The notes below the pieces were generated by a model that saw only the letters and a list, made by a program, of their open reading frames with translations, made no database searches and was not told the DNA's origin. From NCBI GenBank assembly GCA_022835595.1, contig BQUP01000002.1, positions 2,404,534 to 2,468,533 of the forward strand: 64,000 nucleotides of DNA. The letters run 5' to 3'. This stretch comes from Cystobasidium ongulense (Eukaryota; Basidiomycota; Cystobasidiomycetes; Cystobasidiales; Cystobasidiaceae). Below are positions 45,803 to 57,800 of the stretch, piece by piece. Numbering within the stretch: the stretch's first letter is position 1; every line of letters begins with the position of its first letter. Both the position numbers and the translations under genes were made by a program.

Positions 45803-47007
45803 ATGATTTCCAAATCCTTCATCCTACTCGCAGTCCAGACCGCTCTTGCCACTGCCGCTGTCGTTCAAGGCAATGCCGGCTTAGACAAGCGATACCTGGC
45901 TGTCGAGCCTGCAGCCGAAAGTACTAACGGTAAGTCATGTCAAAGGGGCTGTTAAGCGAGAAGCAGAGCAGATGGCAGTCATTGATCGCGTGCACGTGTT
46001 TGTCATATACAGTCTTCCTACTCAACCAGTGGAAACCCAAGAACCACGAGAAAGCCGACGGTGAAGACCACTGGCACCATGCTGGTCCTTCCGGCCATCA
46101 CCAATCTCCTGGCCCATCTCAACACCACCACCAACCCAGTTCAGCTACCAGTGGCGGCTCATATGCAATCACCCCCGTTGCAACTCTCCCTACAGGTCCA
46201 GGTGGCGTATTTCCCGTTGTCTCTCACCCTGCTGAGCTCTCCAGCGGACGTGGCCACCCCAGTGATGGTGCCTCTCTATCCAAGGGTCGCCCTCATCCTA
46301 CCCCGCTGTCCAGCGGACGAGCTCACCACTCTAGCAAGCACTACGGTCCATCCAAGCACCACGGCTCCTCCAAATATCACCACCCTTCCAGCGCTCCTGC
46401 TTTGAACCCCTCGCGAGGACCTTCCCAGGTTCACCACGGAGATAAGCCTAAGCCTACAGGCAATGGCGACAATACCACTCCAGGTGATAACACTCCTGGA
46501 TCCGGTACACCTGGCAACAACCACCCCGAAGACAACACCCCTGGCGACAATACTCCTGGCAGCAACACCCCCGGTACCGATGCCAACGAGCCCCCCAAGC
46601 ACATCGGTGCCTCTGCCTCCGCTCGCGCTAGACTCGCTGCTAAGCCTCACGCAAGCCTTTACGCACTCTATGGCCAAGCAGCTGCCGACGTCTGTGGCTT
46701 TGAAGCTCAGATGTCTGGTGCTGAGATCACTGCTTGCCCTCTAGAGAACAGCTCCGGCTGGGACTGCCTCAACTTAGCCTCGACTCTGTAAGTAACAGCA
46801 CGTGATCTGAACCTGTACCCAATCTGACTGTCTCACATGCGCGACAGTGAATCATGCGGTGGATGCCAGAGCATCGGTGAAGGCCAGGACTGCACTGTCA
46901 TCAAAGGAGCCGAGACCGTTGGCTGCATCCGAGGCAAGTGCGTCATTGGCACTTGCGAGGAAGGCTACTATCTCGATTCCAGCAATGGCGAGTGCGTTGC
47001 CAACTAA
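45803..47007 (+). CDS. secreted Cys-rich protein with CPL1-like C-terminal domain
   Basis: Three exons (45803-45929, 46013-46787, 46848-47007) give 353 residues. A signal peptide (MISKSFILLAVQTALATAAV) is followed by a Kex2-type LDKR site near residue 30. The middle is low complexity: His/Ser/Pro-rich blocks such as SSKHYGPSKHHGSSKYHH, then repeats of GDNTPG/GSNTPG. The last 110 residues hold ten Cys in the arrangement VCGFEAQMSGAEITACP, then SCGGCQ, GQDCTV, VGCIRGKCVIGTCEEGYY, as in the fungal CPL1-like domain found in secreted proteins of basidiomycetes, one of which is a Cryptococcus virulence-linked effector. Role here is unknown: wall-associated or secreted signal protein. The long leader suggests high expression. 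Confidence 0.85.
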
Positions 47008-47766
47008 ATGACCGGTTTATATCGAACCACCTCAACCTCCAGACACTGGACTACATTCCTCAACTGCCCTATATTCCTCAACTTCACTAAATTCATTGCT
47101 TTCTTACCCACCTCTCATCGATCTGCATCCCCGTAAATCTTGCCCTCTTAATCACTCTTTTATTTGAGCGGCCTTCTCCCCTACACCACTGTCGGATATT
47201 CTTCTCGCCTGTTTAGGCTACCTCCTATCCCTTCCCCTTCCCTCGTTCTTGTAACATACCCCCTTTTCGCTACTTCTTGATATAAACCAATTTGTTCACC
47301 TCTCCACTTTCCAGCCTTGCCTTGGGTCGGCAAGTGCTCCTCCCCAGCTTCTAATAAGCGACATTTTGGTCTTTCAACTCCCAAGCCAGCGTCTCGTCTT
47401 ACCGCGCGAGAATGTTGTATACCCTTCCCGCCTTTCTACTTCGTAAATATATTAGGGCTGTTAAAATGGGACAATGTTTGGTGAGAGTAGTATTGCAGTC
47501 TAAGCAACCTGAATGTTCTAAATGTTAGAAGCAATGGTGAATAGTAATGCAGGATGAAATCGAAAATGTTGTCCCCGGCCCCTCAGCTTCACTGGCGACC
47601 TTACAGATCACTCACGTCTAAAATGAATTTTGCTTAGCATTACGGTAAATGAGTGTGGTATTGAAGTCTAAAAGAGTGCTGCTACAAGCTATACAACATA
47701 TGGGGAGATCTGGCGCTTGCTTGGGAGTCAGTCCAAGTCTTCAATCTCTAATGACTCGACTACCAG
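47008..47766. other. 3' region of CPL1-like gene, otherwise empty
   Basis: Pyrimidine-rich from 47100 to 47400, then ordinary spacer. Convergent with the minus-strand gene that follows. No gene seen. Confidence 0.5.
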
Positions 47767-48516
47767 TCATTTCTCTTGAAAGCTGACATCAGCATCGAAC
47801 TGAGTCAGGGTAAAGGTAGGAACGTCGTTGGAAGGGCTGTCTGCAGCTGGGGTAAGGGGCTTCTCCTTCGCATTGTCCTCCTCCTCAGCCAACAAGTTGA
47901 AAGAGACTCTCCGAGCGTGTTTCGCAAGGGGCGTGTGCCTGCTTTAAAAAGGGTAGATGTCAGAATATTCAGATTTTATTCAGACAATTGGGCCTGGCTG
48001 CGCCCACTCTGTGAGGTCTTGAGTACCATCGCTCGCTTTTCGACGTTTCTCAGCTATCTTGTTCATACATTTAGCCTGGTGATGCTTCTCTGCGTTGGCC
48101 AACTTTATTCCTCTAGGTGACAAAGGTGGCAGAGGAGACTCGGGCGAGAAAAGGGAGCTCAAGAGACTGGAGCCTGACGAAGGTGAAGGTGAAGGTGACC
48201 ATTTTGAAGTTAGGCCTTGTGCTTCCGCTGAGCTTCCGGGAGTGGCGCAGTAAGGAGCACCGCGATGAGCGCTCCTTGGACTCAGCACCTTGCCTACACT
48301 AGCTGACGGGCTAGCTGGAACCAATGAATTGGACGGTACTCGAGGACCTCCAAGTGACATGCTTAAGGGGAAAGAGGGAGAGAATGAGATTGCTGGAAAT
48401 GCAAATCTGTTCATTGTGGCAATATCATCATTGCCTTCGTTGTAGAGGCCGCTGTTTCCGCCAGGGATAACAAAGCCATTTTGCTTGATTATTGGTGTGG
48501 GTGTGGTGGTTTGCAT
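47767..48516 (-). CDS. Ser/Pro-rich protein of unknown function, 226 residues
   Basis: Two exons (48516-48008 and 47938-47767) join in phase over an intron of 69 nt with donor GTGGGC and a TTCTGACA branch-like site. The protein starts MQTTTPTPIIKQNGFVIPGG and is rich in Ser, Pro and Ala. It carries proline-directed sites (SPRSAHRG, PLPPLSPRG), a basic helix (HHQAKCMNKIAEKRRK) and RRVSFNLL, a likely basophilic kinase site. The C-terminus is acidic. No known domain. Composition suggests a phosphorylated regulatory protein, but that is inference. Confidence 0.65.
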
Positions 48517-49290
48517 CTTAAAGGTACTCAGACTACCTGCACCAGCGGCTCAACGACAGTATTTGACAACTAGACCAATTAAACTTACAGTTCAGCCTGG
48601 ACCTAACAGTGCGAGAAAGGGTGGCGGTAATTGATTGTTAACTAGCCGTGTAAGCAATTGGTTTGAGATGTTGTGATGCCAAAAGCACCAGGCGAGACAA
48701 GTAAATATGGATTAGATTGAAATGGAAGGAAAGGCAAGGGAGATGATAGAATCTCCCCGCCTCTGCCATGAAGTGCAGTGAGGCGAGGAGCCGGGTAGCA
48801 TCGCGTCCCGGTTCCGATGCGCGCACATCGGCGTCAGAATGGACTGGATCCAGCATGCATAAAGTAATCGGGTAACAAACTGCTGAAGAAGATAAACTGC
48901 TCGCAAGTATAAGCCTGACAGGGCCCATACCGGGTAGATTCGAGCATTCTGAGCTTGTCACATAGCGTATCACTGAAGACACATTTTTTGCGCAGGAATG
49001 GATGAACGGATGGTGCTGATTGTATTATACTCGAAGCCTGCACTGATTACTGATTCGAAGATGGTGGCGCGTGAGGGAGGGTGCCTAGGACGACCGCCTC
49101 GAAAGCGGGCTTGCCTCGCACAACGAGCCACTTACGAAGCTTGGTAAGATTGAATAGTGGACGTGGGGGGTGAACGGATGCGTGAGTGTTGCTGCTGCTC
49201 GCGTGTGCAGCCATGGCTGGGAGAAAGTCGATAACTGTACAGGGCAGACATTGAATTTGCAGTATATACGAGTACAGGAAGACAGGGCGA
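48517..49290. other. spacer between two minus-strand genes
   Basis: About 770 bases holding the promoter of the Ser/Pro-rich gene and the 3' end of TIF11. A minus ORF near 48638-48982 has no family signal. Confidence 0.45.
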
Positions 49291-49961
49291 CTAGATATCG
49301 TCGATGTTGACGTCTGCGTCCGAATCGTCTGATCCTTCGTCGAACTCGACATTGTCGTCCTCTTCGCCTCCGCCGAACGTCTCTCCCTCGTTGATCTTTG
49401 CCGTCTCTGGCAGTTCACCGTACGCCTTCAAGTTTCTTGCCTCGTCGGGCGAGTATTTGAAGAGGACATCTGCCTTGTCGTCCTGGAAGTCGCGGAGTGA
49501 CAATAGAATGATGTCTCCTTGATTGATCCAGACTTTTTTCCTGAGCTTGCCTCGAATGTGCGCCAGTCGCTTTGTGCCGTCAAAGCACATTGCTTCGAGA
49601 CGTCCGTTTCCGAGCATCTTGACGACTTGGGCGTATTCTGAGAAGACGTCGACACGCTCAGCAGCGCTTCGCGATAGTTCTGCACAGTGTCCGACTCACC
49701 TTGTCCCTCCTCCTTGAAGATCAGCTCACGTTTTTCGTCTTCATTCTCGTTCTTGCCTCTTCGTCTGTTTTTACCTCCCTGAAAGCATGAAGAGATGGAT
49801 CAGAAAGTCAGTCCAGGATACACACGACTGCGTCTACCTGTCCACTGCATGCAACTCACCTTGCCCTTGTTCTAGATGGTCATGACGTTCACAATGGGCG
49901 GCGCAAAAGATCAGCTGGGAGGCCTGCAGCGTACAAGATGGAACGCTCCCACCTTTGGCAT
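49291..49961 (-). CDS. TIF11: translation initiation factor eIF1A
   Basis: Binds the 40S subunit and promotes scanning and start-codon choice. Exons on minus: 49961-49953 (9 nt, Met-Pro-Lys), 49871-49860 (12 nt, Asn-Lys-Gly-Lys), 49778-49700 and 49637-49291, giving 148 residues. Sequence is near-canonical: [40 protein letters not shown], the OB fold with [20 protein letters not shown] and [20 protein letters not shown], then the acidic tail ending [11 protein letters not shown]. Both tiny exons are needed to rebuild the conserved basic N-terminus, and each is bordered by GTGGGA or GTGAGT donors and TAG acceptors. It diverges from the GST gene with about 200 bases between. Confidence 0.97.
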
Positions 49962-50165
49962 GCTGACGAGTGTGTCTGCAGGCTGTGTATGTGGTGCTTA
50001 GGCTGATGCAGCTGCTCTGAGTGAGTTGGCAGCCAACAAAGTCCTGATCATCAAAGAAATGGAAATGATATTGATGAAGTGCCACACTGCTGCGGTCTCC
50101 AACAGCATCGACAGCACTTTTCACCGTTTGACCGGTAGAACTTCAAGACTTGGAACTCTCGAATC

Positions 50166-51253
50166 ATGACCATCACACTCCACGTACGCAACTGCGGTGC
50201 ATCTGTCGCGGTGGCTGCGACTGACACCCTTGAATAACAATCATCATGCACACATCCAGCACCTCGAGCAATCCCGCTCTCAGCGTATACTCTGGCTACT
50301 GGAGGAACTCGACATACCTGGTGGATACGAAATCAAGACGTACAAGCGCGAGGTGTGTCTGTTGACTGTTTGCGAGCATCAACATCCGGCTGCCTAGATG
50401 ACCGGGTGCCGCAACGGTTATGCTGACATTTTACTGGTGACTGCCTGCTATCATGGACAGAACGGCCTCGCTCCCAAAGAGCTGAGAGACGTACATCCTC
50501 TAGGAAAGAGTCCCGTCATCGTCGATGGCAATCTCACTGTCGCAGAAAGTGCTGTTATCACAGACTACCTCATCAGAAAGTATGGTAATGGTCGATTCAC
50601 TACACCTGAAGGCGACGAGCAGAGAGCCCTCGACAATCAATACTTTCAGCATTTCGCAGAAGGTGAGATTCGTTTACTCTTTCAAGTCTGTTCGCACACG
50701 CTGACATTGCTGTATACATACGGCAGGCTCGATGATGCCGCCACTCGTCATGAAGCTCATCTTCTCTACAATGGTAGCCAAATCACCCTTTTTCATCCGT
50801 CCTATTAGCTCTGCGTTAGCTGGACAAGTTAATGCTGGATATCTCGATCCGAACCTGAAAAAGATCTTCGCGTTGATAGATGGCTACCTCGCGAGAGATG
50901 GAGGGCGTAAATGGCTAGCTGGCACTGATGAGCCGACCGCTGCTGACTTCATGGTGAGAACGCTCCGAGCCCTATTGTATTATAATCAGCAGCTGACAAT
51001 CGCTAATATAACTCTGTAGATGTCGTTCCCACTGGAAACTTGCGTCAACGGTGGCAGAATGGATCCCTCCCTCGTGCCAGACCGCATCAAAGAGTATGTA
51101 CAACGGGTACAAAGCAGACCAGCATACATCAAAGCGCTAGAGAAAGGTCCAGATTACGTGTACGGTAAGCTACGCAAATTATTCAGCATTCCCCTCTGCA
51201 AAGAGCCCGCCACTGAACGCCTCCATGACACAGGCCCAAAGAACAAGCTGTAG
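50166..51253 (+). CDS. glutathione S-transferase
   Basis: Conjugates glutathione to electrophiles or acts as a peroxidase. Six exons (50166-50183, 50260-50352, 50461-50662, 50727-50953, 51020-51164, 51234-51253) give 234 residues. Thioredoxin-like N-domain: MTITLHHLEQSRSQRILWLL with the Ser-Arg-Ser-x-Arg active region, then HPLGKSPVIVDGNLTVAESA containing the cis-Pro and the GSH-binding Glu-Ser pair. The helical C-domain has YFQHFAEGSMMPPLVMKLIF and GTDEPTAADFM, the N-capping/hydrophobic staple region. The pattern fits the fungal GTT1-like class with a Ser rather than Tyr near the start. First and last exons are very short. Confidence 0.93.
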
Positions 51254-51552
51254 ATCAAATCCATCTCTCGTACGCTTTAATCACATCAAGAATCAGCATT
51301 CAATGTACTGAATTAGTGCATATTACACATTGGTGTAGCATCGCAATCAAATATATAAGCAGCCTGCTGAAGCTCTGAAGTCCGCCTGTTGCCTCATGCA
51401 ATAAGAAAGCGTATGTTTTGTGCTACGGAATTGCCTATCATACTACAGCATCTTCGCGCTTACATACAAAGCTTCTATCAATCCCGAAGCCGGAGGAAAT
51501 TCGGCAAGTAACTTGCTTGACGTACTATTCCAGTCTTGCTTCCATACAATTG

Positions 51553-53000
51553 TCACACTCGAACGAGATACCACATGCTACCCATCTGACTAACTGCGAT
51601 TGCGAACAGGAATTTGATACGTTTGCTTTTCTGAGCGTGCGTTATGGTACTTGTATTGATTGTGCTATTGCTCGTATCGAATGCGCCTTGATGACTTGGG
51701 TCTGGACGCACTACGTATCGCAACGAGCGGAGCTGTGTGCACAACGTATGTGATCAGTCAAGCAAAACAGCGATGGAGGACGACCATTTCAAACCTACAA
51801 GGAAGAAAGCATTCGCGCAGAACACGTAGACAAAAATGGACCAGTACATCCACCCTTTGATATTGAGAAGTTGACACACCAGCGTAACGATAATTCCTAC
51901 GAATTTGTATCCAGAATACGAGAAGAGGTCTACTACAGTCCCTTCTCCTCCTATGCTAAGTAGGTATATCCCTAATCTGATGAAGCAGAACTCGATGAAG
52001 ACAATACCCAACGAGCGACTTGCTGTCATTCCCAAATTGTCAGGATGAAAATCGCCTCTTGTGCCAGCTACTACGCCAGCTAAAAGGATATAAGTCACAA
52101 GTGCCATGACGGGTATGTATAGATCAGGAGAATTAATATCATCTCGTGGTGCTTTGTACCCTTCTACCGCGCCTGTAGAGTCGTTGCGCTTAATGAGACG
52201 TGACCAAGGTTTATGCCGCCAGGGAAAGAGAACAAGACGAAGTTTATTGATGACGTAGGAATTGGAGACGTTGAAGGAGTGAAGTAGGTGTGTGACTGGT
52301 AGATGTCGAAGGACCTGAAAAGCATAGAAACATCAGATGCCGCCGGACGCGCTAGCCCTTTGTCGAAGAGAGGGACTTACATTTCGGTTCATATAGTCCT
52401 GGCCAGCTTGAACAGCCGAACGACCGAATTGTACGCCCATCTGCGCCGTCGCGTCATTCATCATACCAAACTGATCCCATGGAGCATGCGGGCCGTTTGG
52501 ATGCTGTTGTTGCGAAAAGGCAGCTTGCTGCTGCTGTCTAAAGCCTTGCCCTTGCCCTTGCTGTTGTTGCTGGGGGTACAAGTTCCCCATCGGTTGCTGC
52601 TGTGGTTGCGAGGGCACAGGCGGAGACGAGAAACGTTGATAGTCTACACTTCCTGTAGCTGACGAGCTTGTACCCTGCTGAGCCGCATAGTTGTTCACTG
52701 GCGGCGATGAGAACCGCTGATAGTCCGCTGGTAGGCCTGTCATTCCACCTGATTGAGACGTGGAAGTCGACGACATGGATTGAGCACCAGGTGGAGGCGA
52801 AGAATGGAGATTTCGAGGATTGAGAGGGTGCTGCAATAGTGATAATGCATTGAATCAGCTTTGCCATAGAGCACACAAACGCCGACTGTCCAGATAGCCT
52901 TTTGCTGTCTGGCTTCGTCGACACGTACTTGAGGCGCAGGATGGTGCAAAGGCACAGCGCTGGCAGACCCGCCGCCGCTTTGATTATTGCGACGCTGCAT
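51553..53000 (-). CDS. YIF1: YIF1, Yip1-interacting ER-Golgi membrane protein
   Basis: Works with Yip1 and Yos1 in COPII vesicle formation and fusion at the Golgi. Four exons (53000-52929, 52830-52381, 52314-51799, 51732-51553) give 405 residues. The first 170 are Gln/Pro/Ser-rich with repeated YQRFSSPPV. The family block then begins: GRSAVQAGQDYMNRN, FNVSNSYVINKLRLVLFPWR, KPWSR, SPDLYIPVMALVTYILL, SYSGYKFVGIIVTLV, and AFFLLRSLRYVVRPD split by the last intron. About five membrane helices follow the family topology. The C-terminal YLVRV is short but normal. Exon borders follow frame exactly. Confidence 0.95.
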
Positions 53001-53467
53001 GGTGGAAGCGGATTATGAACACTGTGTTCTTCGTTGTTTTGCTAGTGAGCTGATGAAGTACGGGCAGAGATAAGGTAGGTACAACAATGTCGAGGCAATC
53101 GCGTCGCCTTTGCTGCACGCCAACCGGCCAGAAAGAGGGCTGCAACGGCAAAGCTAGAGTGCGCGTGCAGCAGCCTTGACACCGCAGTATATTGGAATTA
53201 CCATACAAATCATGGCCATTGTCTATTAAAATTATTGCCTGACCTTCAGCCACCAAGACTGTACTCCTCTACGTATACTAGTCATAGCGAAAGTGGCTGT
53301 CGCATCCGTGCATCAGGCGATAACGTAGCAAGGGCGAAAGATCTGTGACTGTAATTGATCTCTAGCAGTTGAATCAACTGGAGTGTGCGTCACATGGTCG
53401 ATATAACACTGCTACATTTTGCATTTCAAACAAGAGGCCAATCGTAAATAATTTACGTACTCTGACT
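53001..53467. other. spacer between YIF1 and thioesterase gene
   Basis: About 470 bases with the YIF1 promoter and the 3' end of the thioesterase gene on the same strand. Nothing else supported. Confidence 0.45.
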
Positions 53468-54621
53468 CTAAATCTTCGAAGCATCTGCCGGTATGACATT
53501 CTTGAGCCACTTTGCGAGGTCCGCCAGTTCTTCGTTGTTCGCTGAGTGACCCATTCCCTTGTAGGTGTGGAACTCGACATTTGGCATTTCTAGCTTTTCT
53601 TTCAAGACCTTGTACGACATCTCGCCCCATCCGTACCTTTACCAATTAATAGAGTATCAGGACTGTATCAACTTTCAATTGTAGGCTACAAGCTTACTGT
53701 AAGACCTCGTCCCGCGTGCCATGTGCCATGAAGATCTTCGCATCCTGAGTGCTCGGGTTTCGCAGCTGTAGCAGACGTGTTAGCCTGCCACAAAAAAGAA
53801 CAGTTGTACTAGCATGGCTTACTTCGGCCACCTTCTTGTCCAGAGGTAAATAGCCGGACAAGACTACGGATCCGGCGAGCTATGAAGCCAGCTAGTCAGC
53901 CAGGCCCACTGCGGGTCCAAAGAGGGTCCAGGCCATACCTTCTTCTCGGTTGTCAAGCTAGCTATCAACGTGATTGCTGCGCCCTGACTAAATCCTCCTA
54001 CTACTATGCGTTCAGATGACACGTGCTTGGCTTCTTCTGTGACGAGGGCATGGATGGAATTAACGCTCTTCATGATGCCCTGCTCATCTTCGTCACGAGC
54101 ATCATCAAGATGAGGTGGCTTCAGCGATCTAGTGGACAAGTCGTATATATCAGCTTGATGCGGCTAAGCAGGATAATCTTTCTTAGAGCGTACTTGATAT
54201 CAAACCACCCAGGCATTGCATAGCCATTGTTGATACTGATGGGAATGCTTGGCGCATTCGGAAAGATCCACTTGACATAGGGAAAGGATGAGCTGAGTTG
54301 ATCAGCTAGGAAAGACCAGCCTGCATGTATGCGAAGTGTTGTCAGCAAGTACACGCCATGTCAGATTATGCAGGACCGCCCACCATGCCCGGTGTCTCCT
54401 AGACCATGCGAAAAGATGACAGTTGCGCTGTGTGCATTCTTTGCGGGCACTACAATGCTCTTCAACGCGGCGGCGGCTGCCATGTTTGCTTTGGGTGATG
54501 CTTGCTTGCTAGGGCTGGACGATAATGACGATGCAGAGTATAATGCGTAAAGCCCGGCAGCGGTACAGAGAGCTGCGGTTGACTTGAGGAGCGAGGCAGT
54601 AGGAATCTTAATCTTGAACAC
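53468..54621 (-). CDS. acyl-protein thioesterase with N-terminal membrane anchor
   Basis: Alpha/beta hydrolase of the APT1/LYPLA family, removing palmitoyl groups from proteins. Six exons (54621-54384, 54320-54194, 54128-53939, 53879-53823, 53765-53698, 53636-53468) give 282 residues. Catalytic motifs: IVVGGFSQGAAITL (Ser nucleophile), MAHGTRDEVLQYG (Asp) and YKGMGHSANNEEL (His); VIFSHGLGDTGHGW and PNAPSIPISINNGYAMPGWF are family marks. APT1 is normally about 230 residues and soluble. Here about 45 extra residues precede it, with a hydrophobic segment STAALCTAAGLYALYSASSL, which may be a membrane anchor or mitochondrial presequence. A second ATG at residue 47 would give the normal length, so two forms are possible. 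Divergent from RAD1. Confidence 0.93.
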
Positions 54622-54847
54622 GAGTAGTCATTCTGAAGAAGAGCGACTTGCACACTTTCTTGTCATCGACATGCATGCACGGCTATTGTCGATCACGCCG
54701 GTCGTGGCGTCGGCTTCTCGAATGGCAGAGGTTGGTTTCGCACACACTCCCGTGCCAGCTTCCTCGCTGGACCATGTTTCGACGAAGACGGTGGTATTGA
54801 TTGAAAACAAGAACTTACGCCTGACTAGCTTGAAGAGCGCGCACAAA

Positions 54848-57800
54848 ATGGCCGAGTCAAGCATCCGGTTGCTGCCTTTCCAGCAGCACATTATCGAGCA
54901 GCTCAGCACACCAGGTCCGGACTCCGACGGGCTGCTCTTGCTGGCTCGGGGACTAGGGCTGCGATCTATTATATGCACCTTTCTCGAGGCATTCAGCGAA
55001 GAAACAAGTCTTGTCGTTGTAGTCAATGCTACCCCCGAGGAGGAAAGTGGCCTAAGTGACGAGCTCGGTCAGAGGATTACCCTCGTTCGATTCGACACGC
55101 CAGCGAAAGACAGGTAGGTTTACTGTTGCTTATTTCTGATGTAGCTCGTCATCTAAAATTATGCTTGCAGACAAGCCATATACAAAAGAGGTGGCATCGT
55201 GTCGATTACAACTCGGATCCTCATTATCGATATGCTCCTTGACAGGATTCCAGTTTCGGACCTCACTGGCATAGTAGTAATGCACGCTGAAGATGTAACG
55301 CCCACGTCCATGGAAGCTTTTGTCATGCGTGTCTATCGAGAGAAAAATAAGGTGTGTCAATTCGGTCCACATCTAAAAAAGCAAATACTGATACGAGTAA
55401 ATTGCCAGAATGGCTTCATCAAAGCGTTCTCAGACGAGCCTGAATCTTTCACCTACGGAGTCGCACCTCTCCAAACGGTGTTGACCCAACTGCATATCCG
55501 CCATGTCTTCCTCTATCCCCGCTTTCATGACAGAGTCGCAGCCGATGTGGACCGAAAGAAATCGGCGGACCAGAATGTGATACAGATCCATCAACCACTC
55601 AGTGACCGCATGTCTACTATACAGACATCGATCATTGAATGTATGGATGCGACTTTGTCCGAACTGAAGAGGAGTAATACTGTTGTGCGTTTATCTTTGC
55701 TAATATGCCCTCGTTGAAAATTACTGAATATCCGTCCATAGATCGAAGTTGATGACCTTACCGTTCAAAACGCGCTTTTCCGGTCGTTTGACGCTGTTAT
55801 ACGGTCTCAACTGGATCCTCAGTGGAACCGCATCGGGCCCAAGACACGACAGCTGGTTAACGATCTCTCAACCCTTCGGCAACTCCTGACTTATCTCCTA
55901 TCCTTTGACGCCGTTTCGTTCAATCAGTTTTTGGACACCATTCTCGCTAGCAACACAACCAACTTCACGACCGGAAAGGCAGTCGTAAACCCCAGTCCTT
56001 GGCTTTTCCTGCCAGCTGCAAGCACTATCTTAGAAACTGCGAGGGAGCGTGTGTACAAAAAAGTGGCGGTCCAACCAGTCGAGCAGACAACTGCGATACC
56101 GAGACAGGAGAATGGAATTACAGCATCATCAGACGCAAGAGACGCAACGAACGCCGCTCGATCGGCTCCTGATGAAGAGGATGAGTATTGGGAGGGCGAG
56201 GATGACTCTATCTTTGACAACGAAGCCCTGATCGCTGCAACGGAATCTGCTCCAGCTCTAGCGCCGCCCGAAGCTGCAACAGGGTCCGGACCGTTGAAGG
56301 AAGCTCGAGCCGCTCAAGATATCGTACACGACCTTACACAAGACGATGATCTTCCAGACGACAATACGGCTGAAGCTTTCAGAACTATCTCAGACAAAGC
56401 AAAAGGTAAAGAGCGAGCTAGCACAGATATACCTGAAGATATGTACGCTTCGAGGTCAGCTCAGAAAGGCCCTTGGACTTATTGGTCTCCAGAAGGAACT
56501 ATACCAATTCTGGAAGAACAGCCTAAATGGTTTGTCCTTCGAGAGATACTAGAAGAGATTGAAAACCAAATACACTGGGCACCTGTGAACCTGAATGAAA
56601 GCGTTGACACCGCCGTCAATGACACCGTTTTGATAATGTGCAACTCCGAGAGAACTGTCACCACATTGCGAAAGTATCTATCATCAATACCCGAACTCAA
56701 TCGAGAAGCGAACGATGATCTCCCCACGAGGGCTTCACAAGGAGGAAGAGACCTGTTGCTCGCTCGTGCGGCAGAATACTTCCTGTGGAAGGCCAGTATG
56801 GGCAAAATGTCCCGCGGTATTAAAGCAGCTAGTTCAACTACGCTCGCTGGTATTATCTATAATCAAGATCAGGCTCAGAATGCGGCAGCTGCAAGCAATG
56901 GCACGATGGTGCGCGCAGGTCCGCCGGGAGGAGCTGGCTCGAGCGGCAAAGACAATAATTACGAATCTGCAGCTCTGAAGCGCAAAAGCGCATACAAGCA
57001 TGGGCAGCTCATTAACAAGCGGCGGCGGATACGAGGTGGAGGAGCATTCAACCCTAATGACAGGAGCAGTACGAAAGTCAAGCCTCCAGGCGGGCTGTCA
57101 ACTGATATATTCGAGCGAGAAGCTGCAGAACTAGCAGATTCTGCCGCTCATTCGATGGGAGAGCAAGGAGCGGTCTCGGCGCTTCCTGCAACCTTGGAAG
57201 AACCCGATGAAGAGTTCGATGCCGCAGCTTTTGACGAGTACTTTGGATTGCTAGAAATGGAACAGACTGTCATCATTCGCGCTTTTGCGGGTGATGAAGA
57301 TGATAGAATATTGGAGGAGCTTCGTCCGAGGTATGTTATCATATACGATCCAGATCCAGCTTTTGTCAGACGCCTGGAAGTGAGTTCCAAACACCGATGC
57401 CTTTTTCGCTTAGTCCTCCTTTCATGCTCACAATGTCATGTTCTAGATCTATCGCGCCGCCCATTCAGGCGTCAAAATCGTGACCTACTTTATGATATAC
57501 GACAATTCGGCGGAGGAGCAAAAGTATTTGAGTTCGATACGTAGAGAACGAGAGTCTTTCGAGCGGCTCATTAGGGAAAGATCAGTAAGCGAGCTTCTCA
57601 ATGAAGACTCTGTTTCAACGTTGCTCACACTGTCAACTGTCAGAGCATGGCCATACCTTTACAAGCAGATAGGCCGCCAAATGAAGACAGAGCAGACGAT
57701 TATCTCCGAACTGTCAATTCTCGTATAGCAGGAGGAGGAAAACATGCTCGAGCGGACCCACCAAGAGTAGGTCAAGCTGTCTTCAGCACCAAGGCTAAAG

